A DNA stretch of 64,000 nt from Sphagnum magellanicum (taxonomy: Eukaryota; Streptophyta; Sphagnopsida; Sphagnales; Sphagnaceae), in assembly GCA_021904315.1 (NCBI GenBank), contig CM038920.1, positions 7,068,001 through 7,132,000 of the forward strand. Reading direction: 5' to 3'. The translations under genes and the position numbers were made by a program. Under the pieces are notes generated by a model. The model was not told the origin of the DNA, ran no database searches, and saw nothing but the letters and a program-made list of their open reading frames with translations. Positions 46,736 through 58,627 of this stretch are shown piece after piece (position 1 is the first letter of the stretch; each line of letters starts with the position of its first letter).

Positions 46736-49164
46736 GGTTAACCTATTAGTAAAATAACATATTGTAAGTATATTTAAACATATTAAATGTAATAAATTTT
46801 TAATGTTTAGTTAAGTAACTTACAAGGTAGCCTATATTACAAAATAGGTTTTTACTAAATAACCTACATACATAGGTTAATTTAATAGGTATGTTAATTT
46901 AAGCTAGCGTGGTAAGTAGTTAAAAAGTCAAGTGGTTATGTGTCAAAACAACTATTAATATTGTAGTCATGATTATAGTTAACAATAGATTTTTTAGTAC
47001 ACATACAAATGCATGTGAATTCATGACTTCAAAAAGCTCATGGTACACAAAAAATTATGGCATGCAATGACAAATATTGGTGCCATAATTCAAAATGCAC
47101 AAAAACTTACGGTGTCACAAAAAATCATGGATTGTCATGAAAATTTGTGACACCTTGTTGTTTAATGGCATTCCATGTCATCATCACATGGAAGATTGAG
47201 TCATTCTTAATTGCAAAGGACAACAATATTTTTAACTAATTGATAAATGACATTAATTCATCAAATCAATGACATGAATCATAATGTGAAGTTAATGTCA
47301 CAAGTCATGAGGTGTTGTGACTACTTGTCAACTTCATTGCCATGTGGCATGCCACATCAACATCACATGACCATAAGTTGTCATTATTCATCAAAAGTTG
47401 CAAGAATAAATGGAATTTTGTTATTACTTAATTTTCAATGATTAAAAATACATTAGAAATACATTTTTGAAATTTGATATTTGTGTAAAAACTATCAACT
47501 TGTGATATCAATTATAATTGCAAAACCATAATACCACATGGCACCACAATGTCATTTACAACTACATAGTCATTAACATGAACTTGTAGTGACAATTGTA
47601 GTAAAAGAAAACAATAATCATTTTATTAACCAATTCTAAACCCAAGACATGTTGTTGTGATTGTTGTGTATTCATTCATTAGGCATCTTCGATTCAACAA
47701 ATGAAACAACAATGCAAACTACACTATTTTTTTCTTCACATCCATTAGATTTACACCTTCAACAACTTGTTGCAACATTGTTTCAAGACCCCTTAACAAA
47801 ATATAGTTTTTCATTTGTAGCATGTGCATTGGTTTTCAAGACATAATGTTCCCTCACCTTAAGATTTAGCATAGATACTAGGGCTTTGCAACATCCAACA
47901 TGTTTCCATAAATAATCAATCTTAAGAACCATCAACTTATTTCTCCCCCCAATTTGGGTGCATATTTTGCACCGAACCTAAACAACCTTGCCATTAGCCC
48001 CAAGCACAAATTTTGCCCATGGAAGCTACATTGCCCATGTATCCTAAAAATGCATGTTAAATTCATATGCCTTTTTTTTTTTTTGATAGCTCAATGTCCC
48101 TTTTTGCAACAATAAGGTCCAAAACCACATAATCAAGTTCAATGGCAAGAATAGAAGTTGATTCAGGTTGAATGGCAAGAGGACCAATAGAAGAGCTAAT
48201 AGAAGCAACATCCCCTTGAAGGATTCTGGCTCCAAAAAAAATTGTATTCAAAATTCTTAAGGGGTTGTAATTTTGTTGTGAATTTTGACATGGTAAGAAA
48301 ATGCCAAGAATCTAACAAAAAATAAATTTGATAGATAGGCTATAGAAGGAATCATGATTCAAGGTGACATTGTGATTATTGACACAAAAGGAATCAAGAT
48401 TGAAGATAAGGTGACACCATGAATTGCTACTATTGACGCAAAAGGATTAGGCAATTATTGATGACTAAACACAAGTTGCAAACATATGATTTTGACATAT
48501 AGAGAAAAATACAAAGGGACTAAACAACAGAAGGATTTGGAACAAGGTGACATGGTTCCAGATTCTTAACGATCACAACTTGTAACAATGAAAAAGAACA
48601 TGACAATTAAGGTTTAAGGCTTTAACTCAAAAATCTACTAACCCTTAAACCCTAATGAAAAAGTTTACCCAAAAAAATTGTGAAAGTGTCAAACCACAAA
48701 CCAAGGATTTTAGGAATGAAATGACGAACACAATGAAAGACAAACCTTGAGGCTTGAGGTCCATTGTTTGAGTCTTGACTCTTTGACTTTCGCTACTTAT
48801 GAAGGAATCGCAATGCACACAACACACCTTCAGGCCCAATAATTGACATTAAACAATGTTTACTGACACACATATGAAAACATTTGATGCATTCAACGTT
48901 CAAGCTTTGAACTTCAAAGTGCAACAATGCACATAATGCACACACTATTCAACAAAAAAACATAGAAAACATGAAAGAATAAAGACATAAAACACTTGAA
49001 CAATGGAATGTCATTGAAATTGAAGGTGAAGAAAAACCTTCCAAGAAGATTGATAGTTGGTCTAACAAAAAATCAACATTGAAGGAAAGTTCCAAACTCC
49101 AATTTGTCAAGTCCTCATGCAAACTTGCAACCCCAAAGAATATAACTACCATCACCCAGACTCC
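46736..49164. other. About 2.4 kb of extra DNA splitting the right arm
   Basis: This block has no counterpart in the left arm, where the two flanking parts are contiguous near 36000. It is therefore either an insertion here or a deletion there. It contains AGGTTAACCTATTAG-like words at its start, a TGACATCACATG-rich part near 47200-47400 and CAACAATG words near 48550-48960. I found no convincing terminal repeats or protein domain. Short frames inside (48044-48251, 48949-49155) are unassigned. Confidence 0.45.
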
Positions 49165-49525
49165 AATGTGAATTTAATGTTTCAGTTATGGGTATTGAGG
49201 TCTCGACAAAGATGTGTGTTGATGAAAATTTTGTTTCTTGCCTTATGATGTTTCCTTGAGTCATCAACAATGGTGTGGTATTTTAGTTGAAGGTGAGTGG
49301 AAACAATTGCATTTTTGTGTGCTAACTTCCCCTTGTCCTTTTGTGACCATTACACAAATATAGTTTAACCCAAACTAAAATCCATCCTCACCTTAAAGAG
49401 GCTTGTAGTTAATCATACGTCAATCACATCATAAGATTTTGTAAAAGTTGTTAAGATAGCCAAATGCATGTTAGAGTTGGAAAATTACTTGACTGGATTT
49501 TGGACTCCTTGCTTGCAACGAAAAT
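49165..49525 (-). repeat. Large inverted repeat, right arm, outer part
   Basis: This aligns in reverse complement with 35630-35990. Anchors are TTATGGGTATTGAGGTCT, GATGTGTGTTGATG, CAATGGTGTGGT, GTGAGTGGAAACAATTGCAT, TTGTCCTTTTGTGACC and AAAATTACTTGACT. The last anchor is the outermost similarity that I can follow. Confidence 0.65.
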
Positions 49526-52500
49526 TGTAGTTGCCACCCCACATACAAATCTCGGATAAAACAATTATTGTATTTTTTTTTATTGTTATATGTTTGTTCA
49601 ATATTTTCATAACAATGACCCTCAAAACGTTTGATGACAACATTGATATTAGTTTAACTATATTATATATGAGATTATGCCAAATAACTTTTCATTTACA
49701 AAATTGTGAAGTTTTGTAATGTGACATTAAGTTTTATTCAATATATCTAAAATTTGAAATTGTGGAGTTTTGCATTGTGACATTATGCATATTTCAATAT
49801 ATGTGAGATTTGAAAAAAGAAGGTGAGAGTTTTGAGCAAAAAATGGTTTAATTTGTTTATTAATAATGTGGAAAACTTGAGGGAAAAAAAGTGGGATACT
49901 TTGAACCAAAACTAGTATAGCCGACCTATGATTCTTGTGAAAAAGTTGAAGAAACAACTCAAACAAGTGGGATATGTTAGTTTAACCTTTATGTCATAAT
50001 TGTTTAAAATTGAGGAAAAATGTGAAATTGTGCAAGCATGGTGTGGTTTAACCTAGTGGAATTTTATAAACACCAATGTATCAATTCATGTTACCTTTTT
50101 TTACTATGTACTATACTAAGTAGGTGGTGGCAAATAGCCATTTTTTAAATAACCTTTCCTTATATTAAAATCCAACATGTCAGCTCCTCCCAAGAAAGGG
50201 AGGGGGTGCTATGCCCCTAGTGGCTCATTGAATATTGATAATACATGTGGTATGTCTATTAGTCATTTTTTTCTTTATCAACAAATATGGTTTACTAAGT
50301 TACCCACTCTAGATTTGTGTCCATGAATGTATATAAAGTTTATGCATGTATTGATATAATAAAAAAAGATTCCCACAACTAGCTTCAACAAAGTGCAATG
50401 TTATTGAAAGTAGAAAATTCTCTCTTTTTGCATTTAGCTACAAGTGCCATGTTCTTAACTACCATTGTCATTTCTATAGAAAAGGTGACAACTTAAGCTA
50501 GGCTTTTCATCAAAATATCCAAATCATGTAAATTCTTCACCTCCACCTATAGTTGGAAAAGAGAAAAATGTTCCTTTCATTATGTTCTTTATGTCAAAAT
50601 GGATATATAGCATGAGAAAATTAAAGTTTAAACCTGGTAATTGTTCAAAATATCCATGGGGTTCCAAAACAAAGTATGTCCAAACTTCACTAGGGAAGGT
50701 TATTTAAAGAAATGATGAATACCAATTGGATGTTTGTTCAAAACCATTTTTACCAATCAAGCCAACATCAAAGTCATAACAAATTTTGCAAAAGTGATTA
50801 TATTCATTGATGCAAGTTCATGTAAGGTTTCTATAGATCCTTATGTTCTCTTTGATATAGCCTCTCTTACTCTTCCTCATTTTGGGACTATGTCTTCAAT
50901 GAAAGAATATGACATGAATTTGTTGTTATGATGTTTAATGAAAAGGACATCAATCATAAGAAAGCCTTTCAAACACTATTTACATGCATAGGGAACCTTG
51001 AAGGTGCTCCTAATGAAGAGAAAATTTCAAAACATTGATTAACAAATCCAACATATCAAATGCACGAATAATAAATGTTATGATTTTTTGTAATGGTTTT
51101 TTTTTTGTATCTCATCTTTATTGTTTGTGTTTTTTTTTTTTTTTCCCCTTTTTCTTTTATAAACTTTATCTATACTTTTGGGAAAGTTTAAAATTTTATT
51201 TTTGTATTATCATTGTTCAATCCATAGCAAAAGGAGGGACTTGGGAGGTTGAAAGATTTATTAGAATTCTTTGGGTTTGAGAAGGCTGGAGGGGGTGAAT
51301 TTCTTATGATTTCATGAGACAAAGTGGATAACATGTTCCAAACAACAAGCAAAAAATTCAATTCAACATTGGTCAATATTCTTTTTGGCATATTATAAAT
51401 TTTGAACATTTGGTTTTGATTAACTATTGTTACGGCTCCACACATGCACCAAAAAACGATATTTGTGTGGTTTTGGCTACTCATGTTGTAGTCTTTTCTA
51501 AACAATTCACATTATTGCAACATAATCTAATAAGGTGGTTTTTGTCATAACTTGTGCCATGGATTAAATTTCCACAAATTTCTCACTTGTGATTAGGTTG
51601 TTAGTATGTGCATTATGTGATTCCCATAAAGACATTGAATAAAAACATAAAAAATTGTAATATAATCAATCTTCTAAAAATCAAACTATGGTTAATTATT
51701 TTTGAACTATGAAACAAGGATCTTGGGAGGGTTGTTATGTATTAATTTTTCCCTCTGCATGCCTAAAAGAGGGCATTGTTTATGGGGTATCATGTTGGGG
51801 AGCTTTAATTTTTCCTATGGGCAAACTTATTCTTGGGTGATACCACTAGGAACGTCACAACCCAAATTTCTGAGACCCAACCAACTTCTAAATAACATAG
51901 CTTTTACATAAAGAAAATTTTTTGTTCCAAATTTTTTATCAAAAGGTTACCCAAGTCAAAAATAATTCAAAACTTTAATTAAATTTACAAAAAAATGAAT
52001 TTTGGTGTAGAAAATGAATGCATAAGGAAAAAGTTTCAGAAATGTAACACCAGAGATTTTTTTTTATCAAGAACACAAAAGGAATCTATTTTTTTGGGAA
52101 TTTATCTTGGATGTTAGTTTTTAAAAATATTTTAAATGCCAACCTACTTGGGGCATTTTCTCTCTAGAGTGGAACACTTTTGTGTCCATAATGGAATCCA
52201 TTTTAGGATTTTTCACAGTGTATTTTTTATAGGCCAAAAATATAAGCTTTTATATTTATGAAATTACTCATCTTTTTTATAAAATAATGCTACATGTCAC
52301 TATAGTATAGGCTAATTTTCAATTTTTTTGAAAATTTTCATCTCAATTTTTAAAAATGTGAACATGAAGAACTTTATTTCTTTCATTTATTTTTTAATGT
52401 CATTAAAATTCCATCAAACTTTCATACGATTGAAATGGTTAATAAAGCTTCATTTTAAATTTCAAAGATAGGTTTTGAATTTTGGAGAGAAAATGGTGTT

Positions 52501-54472
52501 ATTTTATTACAAACCATGATTATAATGAATCCATTTCCAACTTATTAAAGACTGTGACACTATAACTTGTCTACAATTTTAAATCACCCATGTGATGTAG
52601 AAATATTTATTTTAACTGATTTTAGTATTGTATCACAATAAATTGTATAATAATCATATAAATTAGTCTATTTTCATAAAATGAACAAAAAAAATTGACA
52701 TGAGACATAATTCAATCCATGAGGGTGTAGAAAAATTGATGCATTGACGTCCAAAAATGGACACTCTAGCTTGCAAACACCCCTTGATGTCTTTTATAGA
52801 TAATTGATTGAATCAATTTTCATTTAGCTATGAATTTTTCAAGTCAAGATTGTGAAATCCTAAAGGGCCATTGATGTCAAGAACACAAATGATAACTATT
52901 TTTATCTTTTGTTATTTTAGTGACTAGTTTGGATCATTCCTTTGTGCATGTACCAAATGAACAAGAAAAAATATCTAATGTGTAAGTGTAAGTACACTTT
53001 TTTTTTAAAAAGTCAAAAATGGGGTTAGAATTGGATTAGGAATGGTTCAAGATTCAAAATGTTAATGCATATCATAAATTTTTGGGTGCTCATTATTTTT
53101 CATGAATGTGTGCATAGATGGAAAAAACATAGGCCACCTAGTCCAATTAAATAAACCAATGTATAAATAGATGAATTTTTTTAAAAAAATTGAGTCCAAC
53201 TTTCCTTGATTTTGGCAAAGTGATTCTAATGGTACCACCCAAGGATATTTCGCCCCTATACATTATTATTATCTAAAATTTTAATATCCACATGTTTAAA
53301 CCACCCTAAATTTAAATTTTGTATTTGCATTGCATTTTTACACCATATTTTTTTTGAATTTTGAATTTTAATTAAAAGCATGAATAGTGATGAAAGAAGG
53401 TGACTATGTGTGCTTAAAAAATCATCATACATGAAATGATCATATTAAATTCTAGAAACACATTAACAAAAAATTTAGTATTAAATCACATTTGAAATCA
53501 TGAAAACCATATTTGGCACCCACAAAATCATTATACACAATACACATTTCATTTGTTCCCATGGGAAAAAAAATACAAATTAAAAAAAAACTTTTAAGTT
53601 TTAAATCAAAACAAACAAAGTGTGCATTGCAACCCAATAAATGAACCACTTTGCATTGCGACATCCAAGCCATTATACTTTGTTGTCACAAAATTTCAAT
53701 CAAGAAAAAACACTAACTTAAAATCAAATGCTAAGGTTCAAAATGTTGCAAAGGATATGAAATTCCAAAATTTGAATAAACCAACATACCTATAACTATT
53801 CAATCTTTTGTTATATGGTTATTGGGCTTTTAAACTATACTAGCTTATCACAAATGTGGATACCATTATTAGGTTTCACAACTTTGTTTCTAGTTGTTGT
53901 ACTTGTTGGAAGATGTAGCCACATGAAAACACAAAACTTTATATAAAGATTTTGCTTCAATTGTAGATTGATAAAAGTCTAATAATTTGACTTGTGATTC
54001 ATCTCAAAGCCTTGTGACTTACAACCACATGCTATTGACACGTGCTATTGTCATATGCTAGTGACACATCCTAAATCAAATTTTATTGTACTTATTTTTA
54101 ATCCTCACATTACAAAAGACATATATGTTAATTCTATTCAATTTATATTACAAAATTGTTTGGAAATATTGTACCATAGATTTATCATTGTACCATCAAC
54201 CTCATGTCCCACATTTGTAAATAAGATGAGTTCAGCATTGAAAATGATTAAACTTGAAGTGGTTCACTTGATTTTTAATTTTTAAAAACAACCTTTAAAA
54301 ATTAAGACCACATTCAACCTCAAACTCCATGTTCATATTTGCATAATAAAAAAAGGGACATTATTTATCATATATGGAAAAATGTCCCAAATACCTAATC
54401 AAGGATATCAAAAGTTTATTGCCTAAATTAGCATAAGCCTATTTGTATTGTATTCGAGCTTCCTAACAGTTT
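49526..54472. other. AT-rich intergenic DNA
   Basis: Almost 5 kb with no gene, RNA or element that I can support. Poly-T runs near 51100-51145 and poly-A/T rich stretches dominate. Open frames at 50734-50931, 51188-51505 and 53452-53673 carry no recognisable domain. Confidence 0.4.
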
Positions 54473-54536
54473 ACTAGGGTTTAGCCACCCTAGTAGACTA
54501 CCTAATGTCGTTCACGATATAGGGTTTAGGGTTTAG
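54473..54536 (+). promoter_or_regulatory. Telo-box-like motifs and inverted repeat upstream of lipocalin gene
   Basis: ACTAGGGT and ACCCTAGT form a perfect inverted repeat around TTAGCC (54473-54494). At 54520-54536 two telomere units run together as TAGGGTTTAGGGTTTAG. Telo-boxes are known plant promoter elements, often in growth-related genes. They lie about 0.6 kb before the lipocalin start codon, so a regulatory role is possible but unproven. Confidence 0.4.
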
Positions 54537-55142
54537 TCATGACCATTTCATGGTACATAATCAACACTTGAAGCTGGTTGCTGAAGCGACCCAGCAGATT
54601 ATTTCTCACTTGAAAGTAGTGAGAAAAAAGCTTCTTGAATGATTCTTTGCTGATAAGGCACAGAAAAAGCAAAAAGAAACAAAAAAAAATCTCCGTATCT
54701 GTGTCACTGCAAGTTCAAGGACGACGAGAGCCCAACCCTCACCAACGCAGCAGCGTAAGCATCGTCCACGTCATTGCCATCATCAGAAAAGCATCGTCAT
54801 TACCCTCTTTATATGCATTCAATCCCAAACAGAAGCTAGATTCTTATGGCGTCGTCTGTAGCTCCAAAATAGATTCTCTCAATTCTACTTCCCCATCTAC
54901 TTGTTGTATGCGGAAATTGTGAAAGAAATACAGTGGATTATTATCTCTTGTAGTTGTTTGTTGTGCTCAGAAAGTCTTTTCAGAGAGGAAATTTGGGAAA
55001 TTTGTGGAATATAACGAACTTGTGTGAATTATTTTTTTGCTAGTGGTGAGGACTCCAGGAGAGAGATTTGGGAATTGGGAAGTGTGCAATTTTGAGGCTG
55101 AAATCATCAATCTTAGTGTCTTTTTTGGTGAGGTTTGCAGTT
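54537..55142 (+). promoter_or_regulatory. Lipocalin gene upstream region and leader
   Basis: The stretch from about 54560 is clearly less AT-rich than the DNA before it. A TTTATAT word near 54808 is a possible TATA box, which would give a leader of roughly 300 nt. A TTTGCAG acceptor-like sequence ends at 55140, two bases before the ATG, so a leader intron is possible. A 95-residue open frame at 54635-54922 has no recognised domain and is probably leader sequence. Confidence 0.4.
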
Positions 55143-56133
55143 ATGGGTAGTGAGGCAGCAGCAGTAAAGGAGTTATCTGTGGTGAATGGAGTGGACTTGG
55201 AAAGATATCAAGGGAGATGGTATGAAATTGCCTCTGTGCCGTCCAAATCTCAGCCCAAATCTGGAACCAATTCTCGGGCCACCTACACGCTGAAGGCTGA
55301 CAAGAGCAGCGTCGACGTTCTGAATGAGACATGGGTGAATGGCAAGAGGAGCTTCATTCGTGGCTCTGCTTGGAAAGTAGACCCTTCCTCTCCAGATGCA
55401 AAACTCAAAGTCAGGTTTCTGGTGCCTCCCTTCTTGCCTGTAATACCAGTGACAGGAGATTACTGGGTTATTGCTCTGGATCTGCAAAATTACCAGTGGG
55501 CACTCGTGGGCCAGCCATCAAGAAAATGCCTCTGGGTACAATACACAAAACAAACCTCTGTTTAGAACCCATCCATTCTTTCGTCAATTTCACTCATTTT
55601 GTCTAGTTGTAGGAGATGATGAAAACTAGGGTGCACTACTAAGATCATCCCAGTGGTGCTCAGTATGTGACCCCGAACAATAAAATTGGATGAAGAAAAG
55701 TTGAAACATGCTAATGCCACAGAAGACTGTAAACAACATGCTCTGACTGCTGTTCCCTGGTCCAGTTAGTTTGCTGTTAGTAGTCTCCCGCCTATTTGCA
55801 GTCTCAGTTTTATGCATCAGGTTGCAAAAAAGTAAATTAGTAAAGCTTGGATGTGAGAACTTCTTTTGCATACTGGGGAGGAAGTCTCTGAGTTCTAATC
55901 TTTGCTTTTTGCTGCTACCTATGGTTGTTGAACAGATTTTGAGTCGCACAACAGAGCTAAGTGAGGACATATACAAAGAGCTGGTGGAGCAAGCCAAGAA
56001 TGAGGGCTACGATGTGAGCAAGATTCATAGAACAACCCATGTGGAAGGAATCGGCGGAGAAGATACTGATGATAAGAATACTCCCTCTGATCGTGTTGGA
56101 CTGTGGTGGTTGAAATCTCTTGTAGGGAAGTAG
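55143..56133 (+). CDS. TIL: Temperature-induced lipocalin
   Basis: Two exons, 55143-55535 and 55936-56133, join at a GT-AG intron of 400 bp to a 196-residue protein; Arabidopsis TIL has 186. The ATG at 55143 is chosen because the open frame upstream has no ATG. Lipocalin signatures are present in order: GRWYEIA (24-30, the GxW motif), a strand region with SRATYTL and NETWVNGKRSF, the hydrophobic VPPFLPVIPVTGDYW loop typical of TIL and bacterial Blc, and GQPSRKCLW joined across the intron to ILSRTTELSED. The end, GLWWLKSLVGK, matches the TIL family. There is no signal peptide, as in other TILs, which associate with plasma and chloroplast membranes and protect against heat, cold and oxidative stress by handling lipids. 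All expected motifs are intact. The intron holds a MITE fragment. Confidence 0.96.
55642..55715. mobile_element. MITE fragment in the lipocalin intron
   Basis: The words GTGGTGCTCAGTATGTGACC and AAAATTGGATGAAGAAAAG here match, in reverse complement, the right end of the Tourist-like MITE at 6850-7182 (7095-7180). The other end is not found, so this is a truncated copy. It lies well away from both splice sites of the intron. Confidence 0.65.
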
Positions 56134-56373
56134 TGATCAACAAACTACACAAAAAACACTTATGACCTAATCTCTTAGCTTTTCTTTGAAATAAGAACTC
56201 TCAATCACCTGTTAGATTTCTGTAACTTGATCATCCCCACTGCTGAGTACTACTCCTTGCATGCAACCCACAGGAGATATTATTCCAGATGATGCTAGTA
56301 TGAAGCTCTCTCTGGTCAACTACTCACTGTGCTCATGTTTTTGGAACAGCACATGTTAAGCTGCCTCTTTGTA

Positions 56374-56379
56374 AATAAA
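56374..56379 (+). terminator. Candidate polyadenylation signal of the lipocalin gene
   Basis: An AATAAA hexamer stands about 240 bp after the stop codon. It is the first exact match downstream that I noticed and sits at a sensible 3' UTR distance. Plant signals are loose, so this is only a candidate. Confidence 0.4.
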
Positions 56380-58277
56380 CTTTTTCTTGCAGCTAAGATT
56401 ACTTCCATTATGTACACCTCAGTATGAAACTCTATTTGGATCCTGGATAACAAATGAATTGTAGGAGCAACTACTGCTGTGACTAAATCCATTAAACAGC
56501 CGGACTTCCAAACTTGTTTGAGCTTTTCAATTTCCACCTCAGCAACCATGAGTGGTGTGGTTTTGATGCTCGAAACAGCAAGTCCTCACATTCTCATTGT
56601 TTGTAGAGCATGGATGGAGTAGGATTTTACAATTGCTTCAAAAGAATTGGTGATAAATAAAGTGGCTTGATCCTTCATCCAAAATCTACTGTTCCTCCTC
56701 AGCTCTGCATCTACCTCTGCAAGTAGTTACAGCTGAATGCTTCTGTAAAATGCTAGTGATGCCTATCAGGGTTCCAATGCTGCATTATATAGAGTCAGAA
56801 TTGGCAGTTGCTCGGCTCCCATTTCATATAGTGGCAGCTGATTCTGTCAGTTCTTACCCATGCCACTGCCAGTTCTATTATTTCCTACTGAAAGGACTCT
56901 ACTGCCATTTCCTACCTGCTTGTTGTCCTTGACACCCCACCAAGCCACATGGACAAATCAGGTTTTCCAGTGTTGATGAGGAAACCATGCTGTATGTGAT
57001 ATAATATGCAACTTGTGTTTCAGTACAGTTATTGTGACAAGATTTCCACAAACTTGATGTCCCTTGGCAAAGAGTGGTGCAATAAGGGGGCTGCCAATTG
57101 CATGTGGGAATGTTGCAGCCATATACACCAAAATTGTGAAAGAAGCACCAGAGGCTGAATCTCAAACCTAAGATCGCAGACTGCAGGGAGGACTGAAAAG
57201 TCCATGTTCCATCAGAATACAGCTGCTCATGGATCCCTTTTTTATACGCCATGCTTATCTTTCTTTCACTGGAGGAGGTTAATGGTTATGGAAATGCACC
57301 ATCATCTTCTTGAGGGTTGTCCAAAGTTCTGCCAACAACTGTGTGATGAGCTATTGCCAGGCAGATATACATCACATCATGAACATTGTTGACATGTTGA
57401 GTGATTTACATGTACCTGCATAGACACAGCCCTCACTCCAAGAGAATCCTTCATCTGTTCCCTGTGCAGTGTTGTGCGGCAGGTTGGTTAGTAATAGAGC
57501 ATCTGAGTCCATTGTGGATTGCATATCAGCTTGTATCATTGGTTGAATGCCCCATCCGCCATGATTCTCTCATTGTCCAGCTTCCCATAGCACCATCCTT
57601 ACACATATATTGACCAAACCCAGATCAACTTTTTCCAGTTACACTGGTTCAATCACTGACATAACAAACAATTTCCATCATAAGCACCACAGATTCTGAA
57701 CAGATCAGGTCTGAATGTGCCAGACATGGAACTTGCTTCAAACATAACCTTCATGAGAGCCTGCATCCCTTGTTCGATTCCAATGTGCATTCATAGCAAA
57801 GAAGCACCATAGTTTGATAACATACCTTCCTTTATACCAGACTTCTACTTCTCACATAAAAGTTCTTTTGTCTCTACTCAGTGAAAACCAAGATTGAAAA
57901 CAGGCACACATGGACATAAAGGGAAGCACATGAAGAAAAGATCATGTACACATGCACATGTTTCCATACCAAGCACATGAAGTCAGGTTAGGTTCAGATC
58001 TTAACCCAAGTGTTCAATCATTCATCTCTGTGTGGGTCTGTCCTACACTAGGGTTAGAATTATGACAAACAGAGAGAGAGAAAGAGAGACACACAGGGAG
58101 ATTTTGTGTATTTGTGTGCATATCTGTGCACAGGTCAGAAACACAGCAAAAGGGACTGAAACTCAGAAACAAGAAGGTACAGAATGGTCATAGAATAGTT
58201 TCCTGACCAGTCTGAGCAGACAGACATCCATATTTGCACACATCCTTGCTGATAGCAGGAATAACTATATCTAATGT
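56380..58277. other. Region between two convergent genes
   Basis: This DNA is less AT-rich than most of the window but I find no supported gene. Minus-strand frames at 56316-56549 and 56899-57252 have no recognisable domain; they could be remnants of an unknown element or chance. A GA-rich run lies at 58069-58092. The DNA past 58200 is the likely 3' UTR side of the complex I gene. Confidence 0.35.
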
Positions 58278-58572
58278 GCAATCATTTGGAAGCAAATGCA
58301 AACCCAGAAGGCACAATTCCTGTGAAACAAGATTGCAATCACTTTGGAGCAGATAAAAACCCTAAATCTATAATTCCTGCAAAACAAGCTTGCAATCACT
58401 TGGGGGCAAATGCAAACCCTGAAGCCACAATTCCTATGAAACAAGCTTACAATCACTTTGTAGGAAACACAAACCCTAAATCCACAATTCCTCCAAAACC
58501 AGCTTGCAATCACTTTGGAGCAAATGCAAACTCTGTAGCCACAATTCCTATGGAACAAAGTTTTGCAATCAC
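58278..58572 (-). repeat. 57-bp minisatellite, five units, downstream of complex I gene
   Basis: Units start at 58278, 58335, 58392, 58449 and 58506, exactly 57 bp apart, each opening with GCAATCA or a close variant. Units 1, 3 and 5 resemble each other (AAATGCAAAC) and units 2 and 4 resemble each other (AACCCTAAATC), so the array has a 114-bp higher-order period. It lies 56 bp past the stop codon of the minus-strand gene, hence probably in its 3' UTR. As 57 is a multiple of three, both strands stay open across it; I do not regard these frames as genes. Confidence 0.85.
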
Positions 58573-58627
58573 AAATCAGCAATGCCATAAAACTGTGAGA
58601 AAATCAGAGTGTATCAAAGAAATACAG

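Noticed and set aside
55068-55142. N-terminal extension of the lipocalin (ILVSFLVRFAV) as a signal peptide
   Set aside because: The extension has no ATG, lies outside the known family start, and contains an acceptor-like TTTGCAG just before the true ATG.
58278-58572. CRISPR-like array
   Set aside because: Units are contiguous without unique spacers, and the window is plant nuclear DNA. The same holds for the 176-bp and 150-bp arrays.
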